Below, one piece after another: positions 1-5,201 of a stretch of 10,356 nucleotides of DNA. The stretch's first letter is position 1. Each line of letters begins with the position of its first letter. Origin of the DNA: an uncultured delta proteobacterium (GTDB lineage Bacteria > Desulfobacterota > Syntrophorhabdia > Syntrophorhabdales > Syntrophorhabdaceae); the NCBI GenBank assembly GCA_903872255.1, contig CAIQJW010000332.1:1-10356 (forward strand), given 5' to 3'. The position numbers and the translations under genes are program-made. The notes under the pieces are model-generated. The model had not been told where the DNA came from. It was given only the letters and a program-made list of their open reading frames with translations, and made no database searches.

Positions 1-681
1 ATGGTAGACGTGGAAGAACTCTTAAAAGATGTAGCGAAAGAATCAAGGCACAAGGCCAACCGCTATCTGGCAATGGTCAAGGCGCTCTTCCGGCATGGGA
101 TAAAGAGAAAACTGGTTGACTACGATCCGACTATCGGGATTGACCCTTTCGGAATCGACAAGGCCAGAAAATATATTCCCCCTGAAGAAGATATTCTTAA
201 GGTGCTGGAAATAGCGCCCAAGGAGTTTCGGGATTATCTCTTGACCCTTATTCACACCGCAGCGCGTATGAGAGAAATAAACAAGCTCAAATGGGAAGAT
301 GTCTATGATGACTATCTGGTCCTGCGGACCCGCAAAGCCAAGAATTCCGATGTGGCGGAAAGAAAAGTCCCATTGACCAAGACGCTTAAAGCCATACTGG
401 ATAAGCTTCCCAAGGTTGGAGAGTATGTTTTTTCCCACCAGGACGGCACAAGATACGACAACCGGATCAAGATGATCAAGTCTTTATGCAAGCAGGCTGA
501 AGTAAAACAGTTCACTTTCCATAGCTTACGGCACTATTCGGCATCAAAGCTGGCTAATTTAGGAGTAGCCATAACGGATATACAGGAGATTTTAGGGCAT
601 ACCAGACCCACGACAACGGATAATTATTTACAGACAATTAAAGGAAGCGTGAGAGATGCGATCAACAAGCTTGAGGATTAG
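1..681 (+). CDS. Tyrosine recombinase (phage/island integrase), 5' partial
   Basis: A site-specific recombinase that would catalyse integration and excision of a mobile element through a phosphotyrosine intermediate. The 226 visible residues hold the end of the core-binding domain (about 10-50) and a whole catalytic domain (about 60-215). The R-K-H-R-H-Y set can be traced: Arg89 in the TAAR box, a candidate Lys112 or Lys114 in the beta hairpin, His174 and Arg177 in HSLRH, His200 in LGH, and nucleophile Tyr209. Family members are usually 300-400 residues long. The ATG at base 1 is therefore probably an internal Met, and the N-terminal arm-binding part lies left of the window. The gene ends 36 bases from the 3' end of selC, which is the likely attachment site. 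With every catalytic residue present it looks functional. The family call is secure; phage, ICE or island origin cannot be decided here. Confidence 0.9.
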   Translation: MVDVEELLKDVAKESRHKANRYLAMVKALFRHGIKRKLVDYDPTIGIDPFGIDKARKYIPPEEDILKVLEIAPKEFRDYLLTLIHTAARMREINKLKWEDVYDDYLVLRTRKAKNSDVAERKVPLTKTLKAILDKLPKVGEYVFSHQDGTRYDNRIKMIKSLCKQAEVKQFTFHSLRHYSASKLANLGVAITDIQEILGHTRPTTTDNYLQTIKGSVRDAINKLED

Positions 682-698
682 CCCCACCAAATCCCCCA

Positions 699-735
699 CC
701 GCCAGCAAGGAGATAATGGCGGAAGTGCATGGGAA
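699..735. other. Presumed integrase attachment site at the 3' end of selC
   Basis: The tyrosine recombinase gene ends at 681 and points at the 3' end of selC, the usual geometry for elements that recombine into the last bases of a tRNA gene. The crossover core would lie within the tRNA 3' end (717-735) and rebuild an intact tRNA. A 6-bp inverted repeat, CCGCCA (699-704) and TGGCGG (717-722), spans the boundary. The second copy of the core, expected at the far end of the element, is not in the window, so core length and exact borders are inference. Confidence 0.45.
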
Positions 736-811
736 TCGAACCCACCCGCCAGCTCGTCACCGGCACACTGGTTTTGAAGACCAGGAGGCCCACCAGAACC
801 CCTCCACTTCC
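717..811 (-). tRNA. selC: tRNA-Sec (anticodon UCA)
   Basis: This tRNA inserts selenocysteine at UGA codons together with SelA, SelB and SelD. On the minus strand the 95-nt gene begins GGAAGUGG and ends CACUUCCGCCA, so the discriminator G and CCA are encoded. The anticodon stem CUGGU/ACCAG carries the loop CUUCAAA, with the UCA anticodon at 775-777. The D arm is long, with 6 pairs (GGGUUC/GGGCCU) as in other Sec tRNAs. The variable arm is long (GCCGGU/GCUGGC), and the T loop is UUCGAUU. The length equals that of the E. coli gene as I recall it. The eighth acceptor pair, expected in bacterial tRNA-Sec, reads G-G here, while the other seven pair well. The tRNA implies selenoproteins elsewhere in the genome; I saw none in this window. 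Confidence 0.95.
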
Positions 812-820
812 GTTGGCTAT

Positions 821-849
821 AGTTTATTGATTGCGGGATGTAATGTCAA
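821..849 (-). promoter_or_regulatory. selC promoter
   Basis: On the minus strand there is a perfect -35 box TTGACA (844-849), a 17-base spacer and a -10 box TAAACT (821-826). Transcription would start around 814, a few bases before the tRNA 5' end at 811. The element fits sigma-70 spacing exactly and nothing else nearby needs it. Confidence 0.7.
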
Positions 850-863
850 TTATGGAACCATTT

Positions 864-959
864 TTACGTGAAGCTGAACTGGTTTTGTTGGAAAAGCGGG
901 TGGCAGGCTTCTACTACTGTGGGGTCGTAGAGGGCGCCGGGCTTGCTCAGGATCTCGGC
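864..959 (-). pseudogene. Remnant of an HD-GYP-type phosphohydrolase C-terminus
   Basis: On the minus strand an open stretch of about 31 codons ends at the stop at 864. It reads GALYDPTVVEACHPLFQQ near its end, which resembles the last helix of HD-GYP domains (family pattern: LYDP-x-VV-x-AC-x-x-LF). HD-GYP proteins hydrolyse cyclic di-GMP. None of the domain's metal-binding or GYP residues are visible. In the three minus-strand frames further upstream (960-1102) I could not find the expected HRPYRPA segment or a clear continuation. I read it as the decayed end of a once longer gene, perhaps cut down by events around selC. The match comes from memory of the family and is short, so it could be chance. 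Confidence 0.4.
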
Positions 960-1102
960 GGGGAATATGATGGGATTAACTTTAATAAAAACCGCAATCC
1001 TCGGGAGTGCAAATGCAGGCCGGGGAATGGAATTGTGGTCCCGCAAAGCCCGGGATGATAAATCACGTAAAAGCCTTGAACATTGAACTCTGGAACCGCC
1101 TC

Positions 1103-2350
1103 TTACGTTATCAGTGCGCGGCAGTGATCGCGGAAATTATTGACGGCTACGAAGAATTCCCGCATCATGATCACCCAGTAATACTGGCCCTTTGGTGTGA
1201 GGATTAACTTATTGCCTTTCTTTGTCAGGCCTCCTGACATGCGGAAGAAGGTGATCTCGGGCAGGAGATAGAGGTAGGCATTCACGCCATGTTTTTTGGA
1301 GAGTTCGTCAAGGTCAAGAGAGATACCGAAGAGCTTCATAAGGAAGTCATACAGGAGGCGCTCCCTGGTGCCGCAGTCTTTCCGGGCTGCCACGGGGAAT
1401 TTGCCGTTCCTGAGGTATTCTATATATTCGGGTATGTCGAACGTGTTTGAGTAGACGCTTCCCCCGAGATAGCCTATCGAACCGCTCCCGAGGCCTGCGT
1501 ATTCGTCGTAGTTCACGACATACTCGTCGATCATCGCGCCGCCCCGGGAAAAGCACCACGCAGTGCTGGGGACATAGGCGTCTTTCAGCATTTTCGTGAT
1601 CGTCATGTACATGTCCCGGCCCCTGTCATAATCGACTTTGCCGAGTTTTTTGCCCATTACCTTTTCTGTGGACGTCGATACCATCAGGGGATAGAACGTA
1701 ACCTGGTCGACGGCAATCGAGGTCAGAATGTCGAGGTCACGCTCAAGCATTGACATTGTCTGCGTGGGAAAATTAAAGATCATGTCGACGTTCAGGGTGT
1801 CGAAATAACCCATCGTTTCCTTGAGCCGTGCGGTTATTTCTTCGCCGCTGCCATATTTGTGAAAGCGCTCCACGGCCTTTAAGATCCCGTCATCGAACGT
1901 CTGCACGCCGACAGACAGGCGGTTGATGCCCATATCTTTGAGCTGTGCAAGGTTTGGAGTGGTCAGGTGATTAGGGTTCGTTTCGACAGATATCTCGCGG
2001 ACCGGGAAAAGATCTTTTGCGAGGGCGAGCGTCTCCGATAATTCATCGATAAGAACGGTCGGGGTACCCCCTCCGACATATATGGCGTTGAAGTTATAAC
2101 CGAGTTCCCCGTACATGGATATCTCTTTACGCAACGCGCTGAAATAGTCACGGGCCAGTTGCTCCTTGAAGACTACACGATTGAAAGAACAGTACGGGCA
2201 AAGTTCCTCGCAGAACGGGATGTGCAGATAGAGCAGCCTGGGGATCGCATCACGCGGCTCAGGCACATCATAGGATTCCCCTGGTGCAAACCGGAGGTAA
2301 TCGGCATTCTTTTTTCGGGCAACATGGCATATCAGTTTTTCGATCAGCAT
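1103..2350 (-). CDS. Radical SAM protein, HemW/HemN-type (coproporphyrinogen III oxidase-like)
   Basis: A 415-residue cytoplasmic radical SAM enzyme. The iron-sulfur motif CEELCPYCSF has Cys47, Cys51 and Cys54 (C-x3-C-x2-C). It is followed by YVGGGTPT (SAM binding), VETNPNHLT, NRLSVGVQTFDD and DMIFNFPTQT, the ordered motifs of the HemN/HemW superfamily. Genuine anaerobic coproporphyrinogen oxidase HemN has C-x3-C-x2-C-x-C. Here the last position is Phe56, as in HemW-like proteins, which are thought to handle heme rather than decarboxylate coproporphyrinogen. The C-terminal 120 residues include a winged-helix-like portion of the HemN C-terminal type. The start at 2350 has AGGA five bases upstream. 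A minus-strand promoter, TTGATT (2385-2390), 17 bases, TAAACT (2362-2367), would give a very short leader. The family is secure; the exact substrate is open, so no gene symbol is given. Confidence 0.85.
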   Translation of the reverse strand: MLIEKLICHVARKKNADYLRFAPGESYDVPEPRDAIPRLLYLHIPFCEELCPYCSFNRVVFKEQLARDYFSALRKEISMYGELGYNFNAIYVGGGTPTVLIDELSETLALAKDLFPVREISVETNPNHLTTPNLAQLKDMGINRLSVGVQTFDDGILKAVERFHKYGSGEEITARLKETMGYFDTLNVDMIFNFPTQTMSMLERDLDILTSIAVDQVTFYPLMVSTSTEKVMGKKLGKVDYDRGRDMYMTITKMLKDAYVPSTAWCFSRGGAMIDEYVVNYDEYAGLGSGSIGYLGGSVYSNTFDIPEYIEYLRNGKFPVAARKDCGTRERLLYDFLMKLFGISLDLDELSKKHGVNAYLYLLPEITFFRMSGGLTKKGNKLILTPKGQYYWVIMMREFFVAVNNFRDHCRALIT

Positions 2351-2361
2351 TTTCCTGTACC

Positions 2362-2435
2362 AGTTTAAGAGCCAACATCCCCGAAATCAAGCGCAAATTA
2401 AATATCTTGACTTGGCGTTTAAAGGTCGTTAAAAC
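2362..2435. promoter_or_regulatory. Divergent promoter region, radical SAM gene / EF-hand lipoprotein
   Basis: Two outward promoters can be read. Minus strand: TTGATT (2385-2390), 17-base spacer, TAAACT (2362-2367). Plus strand: TTGACT (2407-2412), 17-base spacer, TAAAAC (2430-2435). The hexamers are only partly consensus but both spacings are ideal. A short inverted repeat, AAACTT-GG-AAGTTT, lies just downstream of the plus-strand -10 box (about 2432-2445). Confidence 0.45.
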
Positions 2436-2457
2436 TTGGAAGTTTCCGAGGTGTAAT

Positions 2458-3240
2458 ATGCAATTCAAATATATACCGGCATTCCTTCTTGTCGGCTTCT
2501 GTCTTTTTGTAATAACCGGTTGTGAAAGTCTTAATCTTGGCGAGGGGCCCACAGTAATAATGGGGCCGAAACCGCCGGCTAAAGCAAAACCGCAGGAAGC
2601 CGTGGTTGGAAGGCAGCGCCTTACCGCACCGGACGAAGAAGCCCCCTTAGGGCCGACCCCGCCGTCAGCCACTCAGACGGTTGAGGCGGAGAATCTCGGC
2701 GGCGCGCCCGCTTCAGGCCAGAAGACATCCCCCGCCGGCGTGAAAACCGCGCCGGAAATGATATTTACGGGAAAGGTGACGAGGCTTGACACGACATCGC
2801 GCGAGATTGCCCTGAGAACTTCCGACAAGCACCTCGCCTTTGATCTCATAAACCCTGTCCTCCGGGGATATCAAAACGTAAGCGACATAAAGATCGGGGA
2901 CACTGTCTCTCTGGGATATATCCCGAATGGAATCGCGATCGTGAAAGGAGAAACATTTCCGGAAGACTTAAAGCCCCAGACGGCGGCGGACAATCTTTCG
3001 CCAAATGCGAAGGGTAAAAAGCCGAAGCAGGCGGCGACTAGCCGCAGCGCGCCGGTCCGCGTAAAATACAAGGTCAACAGGCTGTCCTTTGCGGATGTCG
3101 ATAATAACAAGGACGGCAAGATCTCCCCTGTGGAGCTTGGCGCCGTCCTTCCGTCGATCACGATGGACGCTTTCAAGCGGTATGACCGCAACGGCGACGG
3201 CTTCCTTGATGCCAACGAGTATAAGGCGGTAAGAAAATAG
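2458..3240 (+). CDS. Lipoprotein with two C-terminal EF-hand motifs
   Basis: A 260-residue exported lipoprotein of no named family that I recognise. I place the start at 2458, preceded by GAGG, because it gives a clean lipoprotein signal: basic start, hydrophobic stretch 6-19, lipobox ITGC with lipidated Cys22. A longer frame reaches back to 2284 but would bury this signal. Residues 30-100 are rich in Pro and Ala and look disordered. Residues 101-165 form a beta-rich module (IFTGKVTRLDTTSREIAL to IVKG) that may be an OB-like fold. Residues 170-200 are a Lys-rich linker. Two canonical 12-residue EF-hand loops follow, DNNKDGKISPVE (215-226) and DRNGDGFLDANE (243-254), spaced as a pair, so calcium binding is likely. 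It would sit in the periplasm, anchored to a membrane. The stop codon lies inside a heptamer repeat arm shared with the convergent gene. Confidence 0.8.
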   Translation: MQFKYIPAFLLVGFCLFVITGCESLNLGEGPTVIMGPKPPAKAKPQEAVVGRQRLTAPDEEAPLGPTPPSATQTVEAENLGGAPASGQKTSPAGVKTAPEMIFTGKVTRLDTTSREIALRTSDKHLAFDLINPVLRGYQNVSDIKIGDTVSLGYIPNGIAIVKGETFPEDLKPQTAADNLSPNAKGKKPKQAATSRSAPVRVKYKVNRLSFADVDNNKDGKISPVELGAVLPSITMDAFKRYDRNGDGFLDANEYKAVRK

Positions 3241-3326
3241 GTAATGGGTTCCAGGTTATGGGTATAGGAAAAAGCCATGACCTACGACCCATTACCTATT
3301 ACCTATCACCCATTACCTATTTTCTT
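3231..3326. repeat. Convergent heptamer repeat array with 19-bp inverted repeat; probable bidirectional terminator
   Basis: The 19-base sequence AAGAAAATAGGTAATGGGT at 3231-3249 is repeated exactly as its reverse complement at 3308-3326. The left arm contains the TAG stop of the lipoprotein, and the right arm (read on minus) contains the TAA stop of the ModE-like gene. Between and within the arms the DNA runs in 7-base units: AATAGGT, AATGGGT, TCCAGGT, TATGGGT on the left, and ACCCATT, ACCTATT, ACCTATC, ACCCATT, ACCTATT (3287-3321) on the right. The 14-base core of the right arm occurs twice (3287-3300 and 3308-3321), so either copy can pair with the left arm. The transcript from either side can fold into a long hairpin, followed by T-rich DNA on the plus strand (3320-3350). 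A role as terminator is inference. Confidence 0.75.
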
Positions 3327-3648
3327 TAAAATATTTTTTAAACGTTTTTTCCAGGACGGTCTTTACGTCCTGCCGGAAGCCCTCGTAGCTTTTCAGGAAT
3401 TTCTTCCCCTCGGGGGTAATGTTTGAACCCCCGCCGGATACACCGCCGACCTTGCGGTCAAGAAGCGGGAAACCGAGGCGTTTTTCTATTGCCTGGATCA
3501 TGAGCCATGCTTTGCGGTAGGACATATTGAGATCGAGTGCGGCCTTGTGCAGCGATCCCGTCTCTTCGATCCTTTTCAGAACCTGGTAGGGGCCTTCGCC
3601 AAACGCCTTGCCGTCGTTGTCTATCCAAACCTTGTAGCCCACTTTCAT
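3313..3648 (-). CDS. ModE-like winged helix-turn-helix regulator (DNA-binding domain only)
   Basis: A 111-residue DNA-binding protein resembling the N-terminal domain of the molybdate regulator ModE. Visible elements are a leading strand (VGYKVWIDNDGKAFGEG), helix-turn-helix segments GPYQVLKRIEETGSLHKAAL and LNMSYRKAWLMIQAIEKRL, and a wing rich in Gly (GGVSGGGSNITPEGKKFL). ModE usually carries a molybdate-binding C-terminal half of about 140 residues. None is present, so the effector, if any, is unknown. I choose the ATG at 3648: AAGGAG lies 6 bases before it, and the promoter places transcription start near 3672, inside a longer TTG-started reading at 3675. The last two residues (Asn, Arg) and the stop are encoded by the repeat arm. 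The gene is convergent with the EF-hand lipoprotein and divergent from a probable small RNA. Confidence 0.8.
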   Translation of the reverse strand: MKVGYKVWIDNDGKAFGEGPYQVLKRIEETGSLHKAALDLNMSYRKAWLMIQAIEKRLGFPLLDRKVGGVSGGGSNITPEGKKFLKSYEGFRQDVKTVLEKTFKKYFKENR

Positions 3649-3678
3649 GCACAGCTCCTTGTTTTGGGAGGACAATTG

Positions 3679-3708
3679 ATTATAGAGGCCATTTCATGAC
3701 CGTGTCAA
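3679..3708 (-). promoter_or_regulatory. Promoter of the ModE-like regulator
   Basis: On the minus strand, perfect TTGACA (3703-3708) and perfect TATAAT (3679-3684) are separated by 18 bases. The leader to the ATG at 3648 would be about 24 bases and include the Shine-Dalgarno sequence at 3655-3660. A 13-bp inverted repeat ATTAT-TTC-ATAAT (3708-3720) lies just upstream, between this -35 box and the divergent one, and is a candidate operator, possibly autoregulatory. Confidence 0.75.
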
Positions 3709-3727
3709 TTATTTCATAATAAGAAAC

Positions 3728-3755
3728 TTGACAGCGTTATTCCCATTGGTATACA
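3728..3755 (+). promoter_or_regulatory. Strong promoter of the small RNA candidate
   Basis: TTGACA (3728-3733), 16-base spacer and TATACA (3750-3755), with an extended -10 TGG directly before it. Transcription would start near 3762. The -35 box lies 19 bases from the divergent -35 box of the ModE-like gene, so one bound regulator could affect both. Confidence 0.7.
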
Positions 3756-3761
3756 ACAATG

Positions 3762-3872
3762 TCCGGCTTACGGAACGCAGGCCTTTTAAAACTCAAATCC
3801 TCTAATTAATCCTTTCTATTGTAAACATGGCCGTCGCGTACAAACACGCGGCGGCCATGTTTCGTTTTTTTT
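3762..3872 (+). ncRNA. Candidate small RNA of about 110 nt
   Basis: A near-consensus promoter ends at 3755 and a strong intrinsic terminator ends at 3872. Between them I find no convincing coding sequence: only a 16-codon frame from an ATG at 3759 that overlaps the expected start point and has no ribosome site. The transcript body is AT-rich and weakly structured (a small TCCG/CGGA hairpin near its 5' end, then an A/U/C-rich single-stranded part), followed by the terminator stem. This is the layout of many trans-acting bacterial sRNAs. No gene in the same orientation lies close downstream, so a leader or attenuator role is unlikely. I do not recognise a known RNA family. Confidence 0.5.
3823..3872 (+). 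terminator. Intrinsic terminator
   Basis: A 16-bp stem (AAACATGGCCGTCGCG at 3823-3838, pairing with 3847-3862, one G-U pair) encloses an 8-base loop, TACAAACA, and is followed by CG and eight Ts (3865-3872). This is a textbook rho-independent terminator on the plus strand. Read on the minus strand it lacks a T run, so it would stop the 3908-4467 operon less efficiently. Confidence 0.9.
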
Positions 3873-3907
3873 CATTCTCACCGACCGGTGGATTCCTCTT
3901 CGGTCTG

Positions 3908-4078
3908 TCAGCAACCGGGCTGTCCGGGATGTCCGCAGCAGCTGCGCATCGTTATGATCTTTTTCATATTGTTGCGGAATAAGAGCCATATCTTTTTCCC
4001 GAGCGGCATGTCGGCCTTGAGATTGGTGAACAATGCTTTAGCATCGGGCCTGCCATGCGCGCGATGATGTCCCTTCAC
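3908..4078 (-). CDS. 56-residue protein with CCGHPGQPGC C-terminal tail
   Basis: A small unannotated-type gene. It starts with GTG at 4078, two bases after the stop of the PPOX gene, with GGAG (4089-4092) ten bases upstream, so it is probably translated by coupling. The product begins KGHHRAHGRP, has a segment rich in basic and hydrophobic residues (LGKKIWLLFRNNMKKIITM, about 27-45) that may be an amphipathic helix, and ends SCCGHPGQPGC. The three Cys and one His of the tail could bind a metal or a cluster. I recall short anaerobe proteins ending in CCG-x-x-G-x-PGC but cannot verify the family here. A shorter start at Met24, after AAGG, is possible. The function is unknown. The neighbouring flavin-type oxidoreductase and the Cys tail suggest a redox or metal role, which is inference. 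Confidence 0.65.
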   Translation of the reverse strand: MKGHHRAHGRPDAKALFTNLKADMPLGKKIWLLFRNNMKKIITMRSCCGHPGQPGC

Positions 4079-4080
4079 GA

Positions 4081-4467
4081 TTATTTTACTCCAACAAGAG
4101 GCAGGACCTTATCGATATGAAAATAGACAACAAAACGTTTTTCGTTCTGCTGTTCTTCGGGTATTTTGTACGTTTTACGCCATTTGAACTGTTCGATATT
4201 CGCCGGATCGCTTTCTTCCCGGATCTTCGTGAGATACAGGCGCTTGCCGACAAACGCGTTCTCCTTGGCCTCGGCGAATATATACGCGGCATGGGGATTC
4301 GACTGGAGATTGGCATGCGTCAGCCTGTCTGTCATGATCCATACCGCTGTTTCTTCATCAACAAAATGCGGCCGAGAATAAACTGCCGCATCCACGACGC
4401 CCTTTGCATCCGCTGTTGCAAGGACCCCTCTCCCCGGGGTATTTTCAAAATATTCGCTGAGCTTCAT
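4081..4467 (-). CDS. Pyridoxamine 5'-phosphate oxidase-fold (PPOX) family protein
   Basis: A 128-residue protein of the FMN-binding split-barrel (PPOX) superfamily. The order of elements fits: GRGVLATADAKGVVDAAVYS (first strands), ETAVWIMTDRLTHANLQSNPHAAYIFAE (the typical strand, helix and 'x-NP-x-x-A-x-x' segment), then GKRLYLTKI and a C-terminal strand, RFVVYFHIDKVLPL. Members bind FMN, F420 or heme, so the cofactor cannot be set from sequence alone. The start at 4467 has a strong ribosome site (GGGAGG) and a promoter whose -10 TATAAT is at 4502-4507. It heads a two-gene unit with the Cys-tailed small protein and is divergent from a second PPOX gene at 4702. Confidence 0.8.
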   Translation of the reverse strand: MKLSEYFENTPGRGVLATADAKGVVDAAVYSRPHFVDEETAVWIMTDRLTHANLQSNPHAAYIFAEAKENAFVGKRLYLTKIREESDPANIEQFKWRKTYKIPEEQQNEKRFVVYFHIDKVLPLVGVK

Positions 4468-4501
4468 AGTTCCCTCCCTTATTTATAGTGTCTGTCCTGG
4501 T

Positions 4502-4531
4502 ATTATAACAAACAATCCGCAATTTGTTATA
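4502..4531 (-). promoter_or_regulatory. Promoter and candidate operator of the minus-strand PPOX gene
   Basis: The minus-strand -10 box TATAAT (4502-4507) overlaps a 9-bp inverted repeat, TATAACAAA (4504-4512) and TTTGTTATA (4523-4531), separated by 10 bases. Half-sites thus recur about two helical turns apart, as expected for a dimeric repressor. The -35 region is weak (ATAACA at ideal spacing), so an activator is also possible. Transcription would start near 4495. Confidence 0.5.
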
Positions 4532-4585
4532 CAATAGACGATGTGCACGGGGTCCATGACGGACCGCGGGGAGAACGAAATATTT

Positions 4586-4646
4586 TTGGTAAAATACGAT
4601 ACATGAGTTATAATGGGTGCGCGTCTAAATTTAACGTAAAACGTTA
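4586..4646 (+). promoter_or_regulatory. Promoter and downstream inverted repeat before the plus-strand PPOX gene
   Basis: TTGGTA (4586-4591), 17 bases and perfect TATAAT (4609-4614) form a good promoter with a start near 4621. A 15-bp inverted repeat TAACGT-AAA-ACGTTA (4632-4646) lies just inside the transcript, a common operator position. The leader to the ATG at 4702 is about 80 bases. The rest of 4468-4701 holds only a short GGTCC-ATGAC-GGACC hairpin (4551-4565). Confidence 0.55.
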
Positions 4647-4701
4647 CACAGAAACCTTCAAACCGGTTAAATAAAGAAAACCAAGAGAGGACGCGAAGAA
4701 C

Positions 4702-5199
4702 ATGGCCCAGGCAAAGAAAATCCCGAGTGTGACAGAAAAAGGGGCGGCTGATGTTGCTAAAAGATTGCGTGCAATGGATGCCAGGGAATCATTCGCAGTT
4801 CTGGCAACAAATGAAGATGGCAGGCCTTATACATCGCTTATCTCGTTTGCCGTTACGCCCGACCTCACGAAGGTGATATTCGCAACACCAAGAAATACCC
4901 GCAAATTCAAGAACATCGTGGATACAAAAGATGTGGCGGTCCTTGTCGATGACCGGTCGAATAAGAATAAGGGTTTTATCGAAACGCAGGCCATAACGGT
5001 ACTTGGCACTGCAAAGCCGGTTCGGCGCGGCAGGCCCTGGCTGGAATACGCGGGGATCTTCCTTAAGAAACATCCCGAGCTTGAGGAATTTATCAATGCA
5101 TCGACAACAGCCCTGGTCGTTATCGATGTGACAAGCTGTATCCATGTCGGCAATTTCCAGACAATTACCGTGATGGATTGGAATACCAAGGAGAATTAA
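4702..5199 (+). CDS. Pyridoxamine 5'-phosphate oxidase-fold (PPOX) family protein
   Basis: A 165-residue PPOX-fold protein. After a basic N-terminal helix (AKRLRAMDARESFAVLAT) comes the split-barrel core: GRPYTSLISFAVTPDLTKVIFATPRNTRKFKNIVDTKDVAVLVDD. The Thr-Arg-Lys-Phe and following 'DV-AVLVDD' resemble the flavin-phosphate contact region of the family. GFIETQAITVLGTAKPV is the third strand pair, and the last third (LEYAGIFLKKHPELEEFI to VGNFQTITVMDW) closes the barrel. Flavin binding and redox activity are known for the family, but the substrate is unknown. A weak AGAGGA lies 11 bases before the ATG. The downstream gene starts two bases after its stop, so the two are probably coupled. It is divergent from the other PPOX gene and too different from it to be a recent duplicate. 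Confidence 0.8.
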   Translation: MAQAKKIPSVTEKGAADVAKRLRAMDARESFAVLATNEDGRPYTSLISFAVTPDLTKVIFATPRNTRKFKNIVDTKDVAVLVDDRSNKNKGFIETQAITVLGTAKPVRRGRPWLEYAGIFLKKHPELEEFINASTTALVVIDVTSCIHVGNFQTITVMDWNTKEN

Positions 5200-5201
5200 A
5201 T

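Noticed and set aside
1103..2350. Calling the radical SAM protein HemN (heme synthesis)
   Set aside because: The fourth Cys of the HemN motif C-x3-C-x2-C-x-C is replaced by Phe56, so only a HemW/HemN-type call is supported.
2284..2457. An N-terminal extension of the EF-hand lipoprotein from 2284
   Set aside because: It overlaps the divergent radical SAM gene and the promoter region and would place the lipoprotein signal 58 residues into the protein.
3256..3326. A short repeat array that might be a CRISPR
   Set aside because: Units are 7 bases long, contiguous and variable, with no spacers and no cas gene.
3759..3809. A 16-codon reading frame inside the small RNA candidate
   Set aside because: The ATG overlaps the expected transcription start, there is no ribosome site, and the peptide shows no recognisable features. 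It remains possible only as a leaderless peptide.
3876..3910. Reading the TGA of the Cys-tailed small gene as selenocysteine
   Set aside because: selC is nearby, but read-through adds only a short polar tail before the next stop, and I see no convincing SECIS-like hairpin directly after the TGA.
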